From Nautiliaceae bacterium (GTDB taxonomy: Bacteria > Campylobacterota > Campylobacteria > Campylobacterales > Nautiliaceae), in the NCBI GenBank assembly GCA_027062285.1, contig JAMOTL010000090.1, positions 16,766 through 80,765 on the forward strand: a DNA stretch of 64,000 bases, in the 5' to 3' direction. Numbering within the stretch: position 1 is the first letter of the stretch; every line of letters begins with the position of its first letter. Below, piece by piece: positions 49,082-59,087 of this stretch. The position numbers and the translations under genes are program-made. Under the pieces are notes generated by a model that was not told where the DNA came from, made no database searches, and saw only the letters and a list, made by a program, of their open reading frames with translations.

Positions 49082-51148
49082 TTTTGTCTGTTCCAAAGAT
49101 TTTATCACCGGATTTAGTTTTAATTTGTTTGCCATTTTTATTATATCTTCTATCTCATTATCATATCCGAAAAGTGAAATATAATTATTTATTCCTTTTT
49201 CAATTTTGTTTTTATCTTTTTGAGATAAAGCATTTAAAAGCTGATTAAGATAAGCTGATTTAATCAAATTTTGAATTTTACTTTGATATATCTTTACATT
49301 TAATAAATCTTTTAAACTTTTCAAAATATTTTCCACGTCCCCAAGACTCACCGCTTTTTCAGCTTTTTTGAATTTTTCCTGAATAGCACGTTTTAGATTA
49401 ATATAATCGTCACTTTCTTCCAAAAACGGATATTCATATACCATTTTTTCTATTAAATCATAATTATGATTTGCTATAGCACTCAAAAAAGATAAAAATA
49501 CTTTTGCCTTTTGTAAAATATCTTCCGCTTTGTCTTTATAAGTAGGAAAAGCTTTTAAAGAGTTGGCATAAAGCATCGCATTTTTATAATTTCCTTTTTT
49601 TAACATTTCTACCGTAGTTTCATATAATTTTTTAGCATATTTCATCGCACTTTCATACTCGGGTGTCTCATAAAGAAAAGGGTGTCTTTCGATAAAACTG
49701 AAAAACTCGTCAAATTTTTTAGAAAGTAAAAAAGACCTGAATAAATCATAAAGCTGTTTATCGTTAAAAAGCGCTTGGATAAGAGGCGTTTTTTGAGGAA
49801 CTCCCCTAAAAGGCATTAAAAGCTCTCTAACCCTATCCTCTTTTCCTTTAAGTTTAATTAATTCTTTTGCTTTATTAAATACTTTTTTAAAGTCCTCCTC
49901 CATTTTCTTGTAATAAACTGTTTCTCTAAATGAAGGATATTGAGAAGCTAAAGAATAAGCAAGAGGATATTTTCTTTTAATTACGGCATTTTTAAACTTT
50001 TCAAATTCCGCAAAATCATTTAAAATAGTTTGAATTATACTTCTTTTGTGCGGTACCGCCAAAAAAGGATGCAAAAGCTGTCTAGCTTTCTCATATTCCC
50101 CTTTTTCCATTAATTTATATGCTCCGTTTATTGTCTTTTCCCAAAGATTTTCAAGATTTTTATATTCACTCGTTCTTTTTAAAAACGGATTATTTTTTAC
50201 GACTTCATACGCTTTTGCATAATCTTTTTTTAAAATAGCCTCATTTAAAACTTTTGCTTCTTCATAAATATCAAAAATATAAACACTTCCACCAAGAGTA
50301 CCTATCCATAACGTAGAATTTTCACTCACATAAGCAATAGAACTTGGAAGTTCCCCTATTTTTAAAAACGTATCGGTTATTAGCTCATACTCTTTTAAAT
50401 CATAAAGATACACTCTTTTTTCTTTTGTAATTACAAATAGATACTCTTCATTTTCATCCGTATCAAAATCAATCACCATATCCGCAACGCTTTGAAGTCT
50501 TGAGACTACTTTTCCTTTAGTATAATCCCATATAATAAGCTCACCAGTCTTATCTCCGCTGATCATTTTATGATTTTTTAAAAATTTAATCTTTGTAACG
50601 GCACCTCTATGGGATTTTTTTCTGTAAGTTATATTCATAGAAGAAATATTGGTAATTGAAATTAATTTATCATAACTCCCGGTTGCGGTCCACAATGAAT
50701 TTTTGCTAAAAGCACCGGATATTATATAATCCGGATGAGGCGGCAGAGATGTCATCATTTTTCCAAGTTCTACAGACCAAAGATATGCCCTTCCGTCCAT
50801 TCCGCCTGTTAGCAAATAATTTTCATCATAATCAAAAGCCACACTTAAAACTTCTCCTTTATGCCATCCTAATGTATGAAGAAGTTTTTTCTCTTTTATA
50901 TCCCAAATTGTTGTTTTATTTTTACCTTTTACGGCTATACTCAAATAATTTCCGAAAGGAGAAATATCCACAGTATTTTCCAAAGGATTGTTTTGGGGTA
51001 AATTTATTTTAAATCCCCCTATAAGTTTATATTCGTTTATCGAATAAATTCTAAGGGTATTCAATTTATCCACTACACCTACTTTTCCTTCAAAGTATTT
51101 TACAAGGCTTATCGGATTTTTGATATTCAATATTTTTTTTACATTCAA
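49034..51148 (-). CDS. WD40 beta-propeller protein with C-terminal alpha-helical repeats
   Basis: WD-type blades (GWHKGEVLSVAFDYDENYLLTGGMDGRAYLWSVE; SGAFSKNSLWTATGSYDKLISI); C-term ~400 aa helical. Confidence 0.88.
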   Translation of the reverse strand: MNVKKILNIKNPISLVKYFEGKVGVVDKLNTLRIYSINEYKLIGGFKINLPQNNPLENTVDISPFGNYLSIAVKGKNKTTIWDIKEKKLLHTLGWHKGEVLSVAFDYDENYLLTGGMDGRAYLWSVELGKMMTSLPPHPDYIISGAFSKNSLWTATGSYDKLISITNISSMNITYRKKSHRGAVTKIKFLKNHKMISGDKTGELIIWDYTKGKVVSRLQSVADMVIDFDTDENEEYLFVITKEKRVYLYDLKEYELITDTFLKIGELPSSIAYVSENSTLWIGTLGGSVYIFDIYEEAKVLNEAILKKDYAKAYEVVKNNPFLKRTSEYKNLENLWEKTINGAYKLMEKGEYEKARQLLHPFLAVPHKRSIIQTILNDFAEFEKFKNAVIKRKYPLAYSLASQYPSFRETVYYKKMEEDFKKVFNKAKELIKLKGKEDRVRELLMPFRGVPQKTPLIQALFNDKQLYDLFRSFLLSKKFDEFFSFIERHPFLYETPEYESAMKYAKKLYETTVEMLKKGNYKNAMLYANSLKAFPTYKDKAEDILQKAKVFLSFLSAIANHNYDLIEKMVYEYPFLEESDDYINLKRAIQEKFKKAEKAVSLGDVENILKSLKDLLNVKIYQSKIQNLIKSAYLNQLLNALSQKDKNKIEKGINNYISLFGYDNEIEDIIKMANKLKLNPVIKSLEQTKLFDFESLPKFIWEKI
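49090..50250 (-). repeat. Five ~85-aa protein-level repeats in the WD40 protein C-terminus
   Basis: NNPFLKRTSEYK, QYPSFRETVYYK, RHPFLYETPEYE, EYPFLEESDDYI, NYISLFGYDNEI, each about 253 nt apart. Confidence 0.65.
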
Positions 51149-51191
51149 AAGTTCTCCTTTTATGATAACATTTTACAAAAAAAGGTTTATT

Positions 51192-53813
51192 ATGCCTACT
51201 CTTACTATTATCGACACTTTTGGATTTTTATTTCGCAATTTTTACGCACTTCCTCCTCTAAAAAGCAAAAAAGGCGTCCCAACAGGTATGATTACCGGAT
51301 TTATGAATTTTATTGCTTCTCTTGGAAGAGATTTTCCGACGGATTATGTGGTATTTACGCTGGACAGTAAAGAAAAAGAAACATTTAGAAAAGAAATTTT
51401 TAAAGATTATAAAGCAAACCGCCCGGAAGCCCCGGAAGACTTAAAAACACAGCTACCCATTGCCATTGAATTAATAAAAGAGATGGGTTTTAAAATGATA
51501 GAAATACCCGGATATGAAAGTGACGACATCATAGCAAGCCTTGCCAAAAAAGCGGCTCAAAACGGCATAAAAGTAAAAATAGTAAGCCATGATAAAGATA
51601 TGTATCAGTTAATAGACGATAAGCACATAGTCATTTTTGACCCGATTAAGAAAAAAGAAATAGGCATTAAAGAGTGTCAAGAAAAATTCGGAGTACATCC
51701 TAAAGATTTCAGGGATTTTCAGGCGTTAGTTGGAGACAGCAGCGACAATATTCCGGGAGTGAAAGGTATAGGAGTAAAAACCGCCGCAAAACTTATAAAC
51801 GAATATCACACCCTTGAAAATATTTACGAAAATATTGACAAAATAAAAGGAGCCGTTCAAAAAAGACTGATAGAAGGAAAAGAAAACGCTTTTTTAAGCA
51901 GAAAACTCGTAACGTTAAAAACCGACCTTTTTGATGAGGTAAACTTAGAAGAGTTTAAATACCCTGAATATAATCCGGTACTTAAAGTCGCCGATAAACT
52001 TATCGATTTAGATATTACTTCAATAATTGAGAGGGTAAAAAAAGACGGCCTTTTTGTAAAAACAAAAGAACCGAACACCCAAATAGAATTTGAAGCTGTG
52101 GTTTTAGAAAATGAAAAAGAGCTATTAGATATAATAGATAAAATAGGAGACAACATAGTAGCGTTTGATACCGAAACAGATAGTCTTGAAAATCCTAAAA
52201 TCGTAGGATTTAGCTTTGCTTTTGAAAAAAATAGAGCTTATTATGTTCCTATAAACCATTTTTATTTAGGTGTTGGCAAACAGATAGATGAAAAAACAGC
52301 TTTAAAAGCCATTAGAAAGATTCTTGAAAAAAAAGTTATAGGGCATAATCTGAAATTCGATTATAAAATGCTAAGAGACTACGGTATTAAAGCTCCCACT
52401 CCTTACGCGGATACAATGATTATGGCATGGATTTTAGACCCGGATTCTCCCGTAGGACTTGACAGCACAGCAAAAAGATATCTTAATCATCAAAATATAA
52501 AATTTAAAGAAGTAGTTGGAAAAAATCAAAATTTCGGTGATATAGACATCCCCACAGCCGCAAAATACGCAGCGGAAGATGCGATTATTACTTTAAAATT
52601 ATATGAAAAACTAAAAGACAGATTGTGGGAAGAAGTAAAATGGGATTATGAAAATATCGAAATGCCGTTTATTAATATCTTAATCGATATGGAAAAAGAA
52701 GGCATAAAAGTAGATATTGAATATCTGAAAAATTTACAGGAAAAATTAACTCAGAAACTAGAAATCCTTACAAAAGAAATATATGATTTGGCAGGTCAGG
52801 AATTTAATATAAAATCACCAAAACAATTAAGCCGTATTCTTTTTGAAGTTTTAAAACTGCCCGCAAAAAAGAAAACAAAAACAGGTTACTCAACGGATGA
52901 AAAAGTATTAAATTCCCTAAAAAACGCTCATCCTATTATGCCAAAACTACTTGAATACAGAAAACTCGATAAACTCCTCTCAACATACGTAATCCCATTA
53001 AAAGAATATGCAAAAAAAGACAAAAACCACAAAATTTATACCAATTTTTTACAAACGGGAACGGCTACGGGAAGACTCTCAAGCAAAAATCCAAATCTTC
53101 AAAATATCCCCACTTCCACCGAAATCAATATTAGAAACGCTTTTATTACGGATAAACTGTTCGTAAGCCTTGATTATTCTCAAATAGAACTGAGACTTCT
53201 TGCACATTTCAGCGAAGATGAAAATTTAATAAATGCGTTTTTAAACGATAAGGACATCCATCTTGAAACCGCTGTGAAAATATTCGGTGAAAAAGAGGCT
53301 CAAAAATACCGCCCGATAGCAAAATCAATAAATTTCGGATTAATTTACGGAATGGGTCCTAAGAAACTGAGCGAAACTATTAACGTCTCAACAAAAGAGG
53401 CAAAAGAATTTATAGAAAAATACTTCGCTTCATTTCCAACCGTTAAAGATTTTATAGAAAAAACTAAATTAAAATCCAGAGAAAAGGGATTTGTAGAAAC
53501 GCTTTTAAAAAGAAGAAGATTTTTTAATTTTGCCAGCGCAAACGCCAGAACAATCGCCGCTTACGAAAGGGAAGCCGTTAATACGATTTTCCAGGGAAGT
53601 GCGGCTGATATTATAAAAAAAGCCATGATTGATATTAAAAACGCTTTTCCTGATTCTAAAATGGTTCTTCAAATTCACGATGAACTGATATTTGAAATCG
53701 AAAATAAAAAAGAGGCAGAAGAGTATAAAAAAATTATGGAAAACGCTTTTAAATTAAAAGTCCCTTTGAAAGTCGGTATGAGTTTTGCCAAAAGATGGGG
53801 TGAACTTAAATAA
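51192..53813 (+). CDS. polA: DNA polymerase I
   Basis: 5' nuclease, FDTETDS exonuclease, RLSSKNPNLQNIPT and LDYSQIELRLLAHFS polymerase motifs; start re-assigned to ATGCCTACTC. Confidence 0.97.
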   Translation: MPTLTIIDTFGFLFRNFYALPPLKSKKGVPTGMITGFMNFIASLGRDFPTDYVVFTLDSKEKETFRKEIFKDYKANRPEAPEDLKTQLPIAIELIKEMGFKMIEIPGYESDDIIASLAKKAAQNGIKVKIVSHDKDMYQLIDDKHIVIFDPIKKKEIGIKECQEKFGVHPKDFRDFQALVGDSSDNIPGVKGIGVKTAAKLINEYHTLENIYENIDKIKGAVQKRLIEGKENAFLSRKLVTLKTDLFDEVNLEEFKYPEYNPVLKVADKLIDLDITSIIERVKKDGLFVKTKEPNTQIEFEAVVLENEKELLDIIDKIGDNIVAFDTETDSLENPKIVGFSFAFEKNRAYYVPINHFYLGVGKQIDEKTALKAIRKILEKKVIGHNLKFDYKMLRDYGIKAPTPYADTMIMAWILDPDSPVGLDSTAKRYLNHQNIKFKEVVGKNQNFGDIDIPTAAKYAAEDAIITLKLYEKLKDRLWEEVKWDYENIEMPFINILIDMEKEGIKVDIEYLKNLQEKLTQKLEILTKEIYDLAGQEFNIKSPKQLSRILFEVLKLPAKKKTKTGYSTDEKVLNSLKNAHPIMPKLLEYRKLDKLLSTYVIPLKEYAKKDKNHKIYTNFLQTGTATGRLSSKNPNLQNIPTSTEINIRNAFITDKLFVSLDYSQIELRLLAHFSEDENLINAFLNDKDIHLETAVKIFGEKEAQKYRPIAKSINFGLIYGMGPKKLSETINVSTKEAKEFIEKYFASFPTVKDFIEKTKLKSREKGFVETLLKRRRFFNFASANARTIAAYEREAVNTIFQGSAADIIKKAMIDIKNAFPDSKMVLQIHDELIFEIENKKEAEEYKKIMENAFKLKVPLKVGMSFAKRWGELK

Positions 53814-54246
53814 GTTTTATAACCCTGTCGGCTTTAAATTTACCAATATCTTCTTTTTTATATTTTTTTATCTGCTCTTTTATTGTTTTTAAAGGAACAT
53901 TATGGGTATTTCTTTTATAATGCCAAAGCGCTCCTTTTGGCTTAAAATCCACTAATATAACTTTATAACCGTGTTCTTTTGCTTTTTTTATGTACGGTTT
54001 TGCCTCTTTTGCCAAAAGATTTGTATTATCCACTACAATTATTCTTTTATTTTTTTTGAGAGATTTTTCGAAATTTTCCAAGTTTTTTTTATGATATCTT
54101 CCAAGTTTTTTTAAATCAAACATATATTTGCCGTTTTTATAAAAAAAACTATCAGTTGAATGAACTACCCTGTTTTTGGGAAGTTTTTTAATAAAAGTAC
54201 TTTTGCCGCTCCCGCTTACACCTCTTAAAATATAAACTTTTTTCAT
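53806..54246 (-). CDS. P-loop kinase (AAA_33/polynucleotide-kinase-like)
   Basis: YILRGVSGSGKSTFIKKL Walker A; VVHSTDSFF; IIVVDNTNLLAKEAKPYI. Confidence 0.85.
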   Translation of the reverse strand: MKKVYILRGVSGSGKSTFIKKLPKNRVVHSTDSFFYKNGKYMFDLKKLGRYHKKNLENFEKSLKKNKRIIVVDNTNLLAKEAKPYIKKAKEHGYKVILVDFKPKGALWHYKRNTHNVPLKTIKEQIKKYKKEDIGKFKADRVIKLI

Positions 54247-54340
54247 TTTTTTACCTTAATTTTATATAAATTTAACAATAAAAGTATAAAGTAAAAAATT
54301 ATTTTGCCGATTTTATTCAAAACGATACTAAGGATAAAAA

Positions 54341-54487
54341 ATGTACATCGTATTATTTTTAATAACAGCATACCTTGTATTTGCGGTAATAGAAATTTTA
54401 TATTTTAAAAAATTAGAGAAAAAATTTCAAAAAAATTTCAAAGAAATTACCGGCAATATTATCGAAACAACAAAACAAAAATCATAA
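54341..54487 (+). CDS. 48-aa single-TM hypothetical protein
   Basis: MYIVLFLITAYLVFAVIEILYFKKLEKKFQKNFKEITGNIIETTKQKS. Confidence 0.45.
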   Translation: MYIVLFLITAYLVFAVIEILYFKKLEKKFQKNFKEITGNIIETTKQKS

Positions 54488-54493
54488 AAAGAG

Positions 54494-55390
54494 CTATTCG
54501 CACTCTTCTAATAGTTTATTTATATGAGAATCATCATATGGATCAGCGTGAATATTTATAATCCATTTCTTATCGGGATCTAATGCTCTTATCTTATCTT
54601 CTACATTTTCTACAATTGTATGAGCTAATTTTAATTTCATTTCCGGTGTCAATACCAAATGAACATCAACAAAATTTCTAATACCGGCTTTTCTTGTCCT
54701 TAAGCAATGAAAATCAAGTACTAAAGGTTCTTTTTTTATGATTTCTTTAATTTTTTCCACCGTTTCAAAATCAAGAGAAACATCTAATAATATTTCAAAC
54801 CCTTCTTTTACTATTTCACTAGCTTCTTTTATAATATATATTCCTATTAAAACTGATAATATAAAGTCCAAATAATAAAAACCCGTAAATTTTACGATAA
54901 TTAAAGATACTAAAACAACTCCGTTTGTCAAAAGATCCGTTTTATAATGTAAAAGGTCGGATTTTACAATTAAGTTATCAGTTTTTTTAGCAATATAAGC
55001 TAAAAAAGTTACAAGTGCCCCTGTTGCAAGCATTGAAAAAAGCATAACGTAAATAGAGATATCTATCTCTTTTATCGTTTCATGATAAATTATTTTTTTA
55101 ATTCCTTCATAAATAATAAATATACCACTAGCTATAATAAAAAGACCTTCAAATAAAGCGGCTAAACCTTCAATTTTGCCTTTTCCGTAATTAAACTTAT
55201 GGTCAGGTTTGCTTTCACTAATTCTTACGGCTATATTATTAAAAATCGAAACCACCATATCCAATATCGAATCAAGAGCACTGGCTATTACCGCAACACT
55301 TCCGCTCATAAAACCCACTATTATTTTTGCTATAGCTAAAATCAATGCGGTAAAAGTTGCTACTGTGGTAGCAAGTCTTGGTAAACTCAT
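54494..55390 (-). CDS. Cation diffusion facilitator family transporter
   Basis: SALDSILDMVVSIFNNIAVRISESKPDHKFNYGKGKIEGLAALFEG. Confidence 0.93.
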   Translation of the reverse strand: MSLPRLATTVATFTALILAIAKIIVGFMSGSVAVIASALDSILDMVVSIFNNIAVRISESKPDHKFNYGKGKIEGLAALFEGLFIIASGIFIIYEGIKKIIYHETIKEIDISIYVMLFSMLATGALVTFLAYIAKKTDNLIVKSDLLHYKTDLLTNGVVLVSLIIVKFTGFYYLDFILSVLIGIYIIKEASEIVKEGFEILLDVSLDFETVEKIKEIIKKEPLVLDFHCLRTRKAGIRNFVDVHLVLTPEMKLKLAHTIVENVEDKIRALDPDKKWIINIHADPYDDSHINKLLEECE

Positions 55391-55416
55391 TAATTTCCTT
55401 TTAAATGTTTAATAAT

Positions 55417-56478
55417 TTAAAAAGCTTTAATGCCTTCTTTTAATAAATCAATCAACACCGTAGCATAAGCACCTTTTGGAAGAGTAAAAACAATTTCATA
55501 TTGAGCATAATCTTTTAAATATTTTTTTTCTATTATTTCAGGGAAAATCCATGCCATTCTTCTATCACCTTGCGCCGGGATTGGCTCATCATATTTTTCT
55601 TCGATTTCTCTTGCTTTATCTTTTGCCCTGATTACTTTTTTACCTGGTAATAATCCGGTTACAGTGATTTCTTTATTAAAAAATCTCTCAGTATCTTCTA
55701 AAGTTTCTAGATAAAAATATTTTCCCATCGGATAATGAGTCATAACATCACCAGGTAATAGTTTAAACGGATGCTTTTGAGCTTTTACAAATCTTATAAG
55801 CTCTTTATCATACCCAGCCATTAAGAGTTCTTTTTCAGACAATTCAAAAATATTACTAAGATTTATTCTCTCTTTCAGCCAGTCGTTAAAAAGTTTTGAC
55901 TGATAAGCACTTATTAAAAGTTTTTCAAGTCTTCTGTTTTTTACGAATTTATCACCTTCGATTATCGCTTTACCTTCTTCCCAATTATTTCCGAACTTTC
56001 CGAATCTTTGGTATCCAAAAAAATTAGGAATACCGTATTTTTTTATTTCTTTTAATACATTATCAATTTTTTTAGCATCAACAGGTAATACTTTTTTTAA
56101 TCTTACAAAAAATTTATTTTCTTTTAAATGCCCGATTTTAAGCTTATTTCTATGTAAATCCTGTTCCAATATTTTTATCTGTTTATCTTCGAATTTATTT
56201 ATTTCATCTCTATATTTTCTAGGGACACTGATCCATTGAATAGTCATACCTTCTTTATCTTTAAGACCGGCATAACCTATATCTCTGGCTTTTATTCCTG
56301 TTTTTGAAGATATTTTATTAATCATTTCAGGAGTTGTCAGTCCTTTTTTTCGAATTTTAAGCATAAGCCACTCGCCTGTATGGGCAAACGGATAAAGAGG
56401 TATCTCTTCAACTACGAAATTTTCACTGTTTTTATTAAAATGAAAATTTATCGGGGCATGTGAATAAACCATACTCAA
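55417..56478 (-). CDS. truD: tRNA pseudouridine(13) synthase TruD
   Basis: RDIGYAGLKDKEGMTIQWISV; IPNFFGYQRFGKFGNN. Confidence 0.95.
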   Translation of the reverse strand: MSMVYSHAPINFHFNKNSENFVVEEIPLYPFAHTGEWLMLKIRKKGLTTPEMINKISSKTGIKARDIGYAGLKDKEGMTIQWISVPRKYRDEINKFEDKQIKILEQDLHRNKLKIGHLKENKFFVRLKKVLPVDAKKIDNVLKEIKKYGIPNFFGYQRFGKFGNNWEEGKAIIEGDKFVKNRRLEKLLISAYQSKLFNDWLKERINLSNIFELSEKELLMAGYDKELIRFVKAQKHPFKLLPGDVMTHYPMGKYFYLETLEDTERFFNKEITVTGLLPGKKVIRAKDKAREIEEKYDEPIPAQGDRRMAWIFPEIIEKKYLKDYAQYEIVFTLPKGAYATVLIDLLKEGIKAF

Positions 56479-56498
56479 CCTTTTTTATTGTAATTATA

Positions 56499-57161
56499 TC
56501 AAATTTTGGTAACGCATTTTTTTAAAACTACATGACACATAAATATTAGCTGAATCGTATAACCAAACCACGAAACAATCGGGATAAAATAGACTAAAGA
56601 TGTTAGAAAAACAACGATCCATGCTTTAATACCCAACTCTTCTTCTATTTTTTTCGGATCAAAAAAAAGATAACTGCTATCGAAAATTAAAGGTTTTTTA
56701 TTTAAAACACTCCACATAAACAACTGATAAAAAATATTCAAAACAGGAATAAACAGCATCCAAAATGTAAAAATAAATAATACGATATAAATCAAAAACG
56801 CTTTTATTGAAACCCATAATCCATATAACGTATCTTTCCAGCTTGTTTCTCTGGGAGTACAATTAAAATGCTTTTCGTTTATTCTAAGTACTATATGATC
56901 AATGAAAAAACTTGAAAATACTCCCAAAGTTGAAATTGACAGTAAATAATATAAAATAATTAAAACAATCCATCCTGCCGAATTAATTAAATTTTCAATC
57001 GTTTCTCCGTAAGGCAGTACTTTTGCATATTCACCAATTAAATGTAACAAATTTCCGCCGAAAAGAATTAATATCACACCCCAAAAAACAAGTGATATAA
57101 AAAGCGGCAAAAGAGTATATCTTATAATGACTTTATCAAACAAATCTTCCAAAATTTTCAT
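56499..57161 (-). CDS. EI24/CysZ-like membrane protein
   Basis: Multi-TM; FFIDHIVLRINEKHF; FWMLFIPVLNIFYQLFMWSVLNKKPLIFDS. Confidence 0.75.
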   Translation of the reverse strand: MKILEDLFDKVIIRYTLLPLFISLVFWGVILILFGGNLLHLIGEYAKVLPYGETIENLINSAGWIVLIILYYLLSISTLGVFSSFFIDHIVLRINEKHFNCTPRETSWKDTLYGLWVSIKAFLIYIVLFIFTFWMLFIPVLNIFYQLFMWSVLNKKPLIFDSSYLFFDPKKIEEELGIKAWIVVFLTSLVYFIPIVSWFGYTIQLIFMCHVVLKKCVTKI

Positions 57162-57170
57162 TATTTTTCC

Positions 57171-57995
57171 TTAAAAATGATTTTCTTTACAAACACTTCT
57201 GAAATAACCCCGTTTTGTTTTAGCAAAAACAGTAATTGGTGTTCTTGTAATTTTAGCAATATTTTGAATCACTTTTAAGTTTTTTTCAGGAAATGTAAAA
57301 AGTATCTCATACTCTTCCCCGCTACAACCTACCAACTTCGGGAAATTTTGAAAAAATTCGTATCCCACATGAGAAATTTTGGAGATTCGTTCTAATTCTT
57401 TAAACAATCCGTCACTAATATCACATGCTGCAGTTATAAATTTTGAAGCTTTATAAAAAAAATTATCTCTCAAAACCGGTTTTATAAATTTTGAATTTTT
57501 GCTTATTTTTCCGCCTCTTAACAATACTTTCAAATCTTTGGCAACCGTTCCCAAATGTCCCGTAAAAGCTACCAATTCATCAGGTTTTGCTTTTCTTGTT
57601 ATGGGTTTATTACTTGTACCTATCATCGTTACTGAAATGGCTATCTTATCATTTCTTATCGTATCTCCACCTATTATTTCATACTTATATTCTTCGGCGG
57701 CTTTTTTAAATCCGTCCGCTAAAAGTCTTATCTCTTTTAAACTTAAATTTTTAGGGAACCCTACATTCAAAATCGCATAATCTATAGTGGAATTCATAAC
57801 AATCATATCACTAATATTTACCAAAGAAGCTTTATATGAGATTTCATCCAGATTCATCCAATCTTTTTTAAAATGAATATCCTCGAAGAAGCTATCACTG
57901 GCTATAACAGTATTTTTATTACAAATATTTATAATAGCACCGTCATCACCTATGTATTTGTTATCGAATTGCTTTATAAAAAAAGATTCTTTCAT
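57171..57995 (-). CDS. thiL: Thiamine-monophosphate kinase
   Basis: GDDGAIINICNKNTVIASDSFFEDIHFK; YEIIGGDTIRNDKIAISVTMIG; AACDISDGLFKELERIS. Confidence 0.9.
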   Translation of the reverse strand: MKESFFIKQFDNKYIGDDGAIINICNKNTVIASDSFFEDIHFKKDWMNLDEISYKASLVNISDMIVMNSTIDYAILNVGFPKNLSLKEIRLLADGFKKAAEEYKYEIIGGDTIRNDKIAISVTMIGTSNKPITRKAKPDELVAFTGHLGTVAKDLKVLLRGGKISKNSKFIKPVLRDNFFYKASKFITAACDISDGLFKELERISKISHVGYEFFQNFPKLVGCSGEEYEILFTFPEKNLKVIQNIAKITRTPITVFAKTKRGYFRSVCKENHF

Positions 57996-58003
57996 TTAAC
58001 TCC

Positions 58004-58516
58004 TTAAACAACACTTTTCTCAAGCCCTTCCGCAATTTTTAATTTTCTATAAAGATTCATAGCTTTTTTTATTTCTTCTCCTGTCGGTTCTCTTCTTAAA
58101 GCAATATACCCGGCTATTTCTTTTTTATTGTTTATATTTTCTTTATAATATTCTCCAATGCTGTTTATATTGCTTATAATATTACCATCTTTATCTATAG
58201 CGTCAATACTCACTCTAACCCAATAATATTTTCCGTCTCTTCTTTGATTTACTACAATACCACTCCAATGCTTACCGGCTTTAATAGTCTCCCACATTTT
58301 TTTAAAAACTATTTTCGGCATAAAAGAATGTCTTACAATATTGTGTGATTCACCAATTAAATCTTTTCTTCCATATAAAGTCATATTTCTAAACGCTTTA
58401 GAAGCAAAAGTTATCATCCCTTTTTTATCAGTTCTTGTAATTAACGCTGATGCTTCAATCCCAGCTTCTCTAAATGTAATTTCTTTAGACGATATTAAAA
58501 CAGAATAATTAGCCAT
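58004..58516 (-). CDS. PAS domain protein
   Basis: ALITRTDKKGMITFASKAFRNMTLYGRKDLIGESHNIVRHSFMPKIVFKKMWETI. Confidence 0.85.
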   Translation of the reverse strand: MANYSVLISSKEITFREAGIEASALITRTDKKGMITFASKAFRNMTLYGRKDLIGESHNIVRHSFMPKIVFKKMWETIKAGKHWSGIVVNQRRDGKYYWVRVSIDAIDKDGNIISNINSIGEYYKENINNKKEIAGYIALRREPTGEEIKKAMNLYRKLKIAEGLEKSVV

Positions 58517-58567
58517 AATGTCCTCCCATTTTTGAGGACATTATATAAATGAAAAATTACAAAGATA

Positions 58568-59077
58568 TTACAATTGGTTTAATACTTCTTCTTCCCAAGG
58601 TTTTAATTTTTCTTTTGCTAAAAGTTCAGCTTTTCTCATTTTTCTATAAAGCATATCCGCTTGTCTGACTTCTTCTCTGGAAGGTTCTCTCCTAACCGCA
58701 ACAAATCCGGCAATTTTATCCGGCTGATTATAAATAATCTCTCCATTTTCATTTATCGGATCTATTTGAACGATAACCCAGTAATATTTTCCGTCTTTTC
58801 TTAAGTTTCTCACTAACCCTTCCCAATGTTCTCCACTTAGTATCGTATCCCACATCTCTTTAAAAGCGGCTTCGGGCATTAGAGGATGTCTTACTATACT
58901 GTGAGGTTTCCCGATAAGTTCGTCTTTAGAATATTTAGTCATATCCCTATAAGCTTTAGAAGCAAAAGTTATTATCCCTTTTTTATCGGTTCTTGTTATC
59001 AAAGCTCTGGCATCCAGTCCTTCTTCTTCAAAAGTCGCTTCGATATCCAAAGGTTCTACGTTCGGTTTTACTGCCAT
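58568..59077 (-). CDS. PAS domain protein (tandem paralogue)
   Basis: ALITRTDKKGIITFASKAYRDMTKYSKDELIGKPHSIVRHPLMPEAAFKEMWDTI. Confidence 0.85.
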   Translation of the reverse strand: MAVKPNVEPLDIEATFEEEGLDARALITRTDKKGIITFASKAYRDMTKYSKDELIGKPHSIVRHPLMPEAAFKEMWDTILSGEHWEGLVRNLRKDGKYYWVIVQIDPINENGEIIYNQPDKIAGFVAVRREPSREEVRQADMLYRKMRKAELLAKEKLKPWEEEVLNQL

Positions 59078-59087
59078 TTTTTATCCT

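Noticed and set aside
51120-51191. N-terminal extension of polA in the ORF track
   Set aside because: Overlaps the start of the divergent WD40 gene; conserved PolA start is MPTLTIIDTFGFLFRN at 51192 with an AAAAAAAGG RBS.
53806-54246. Zeta-toxin of a toxin-antitoxin pair
   Set aside because: No antitoxin-like neighbour; sequence fits small P-loop kinase family better.
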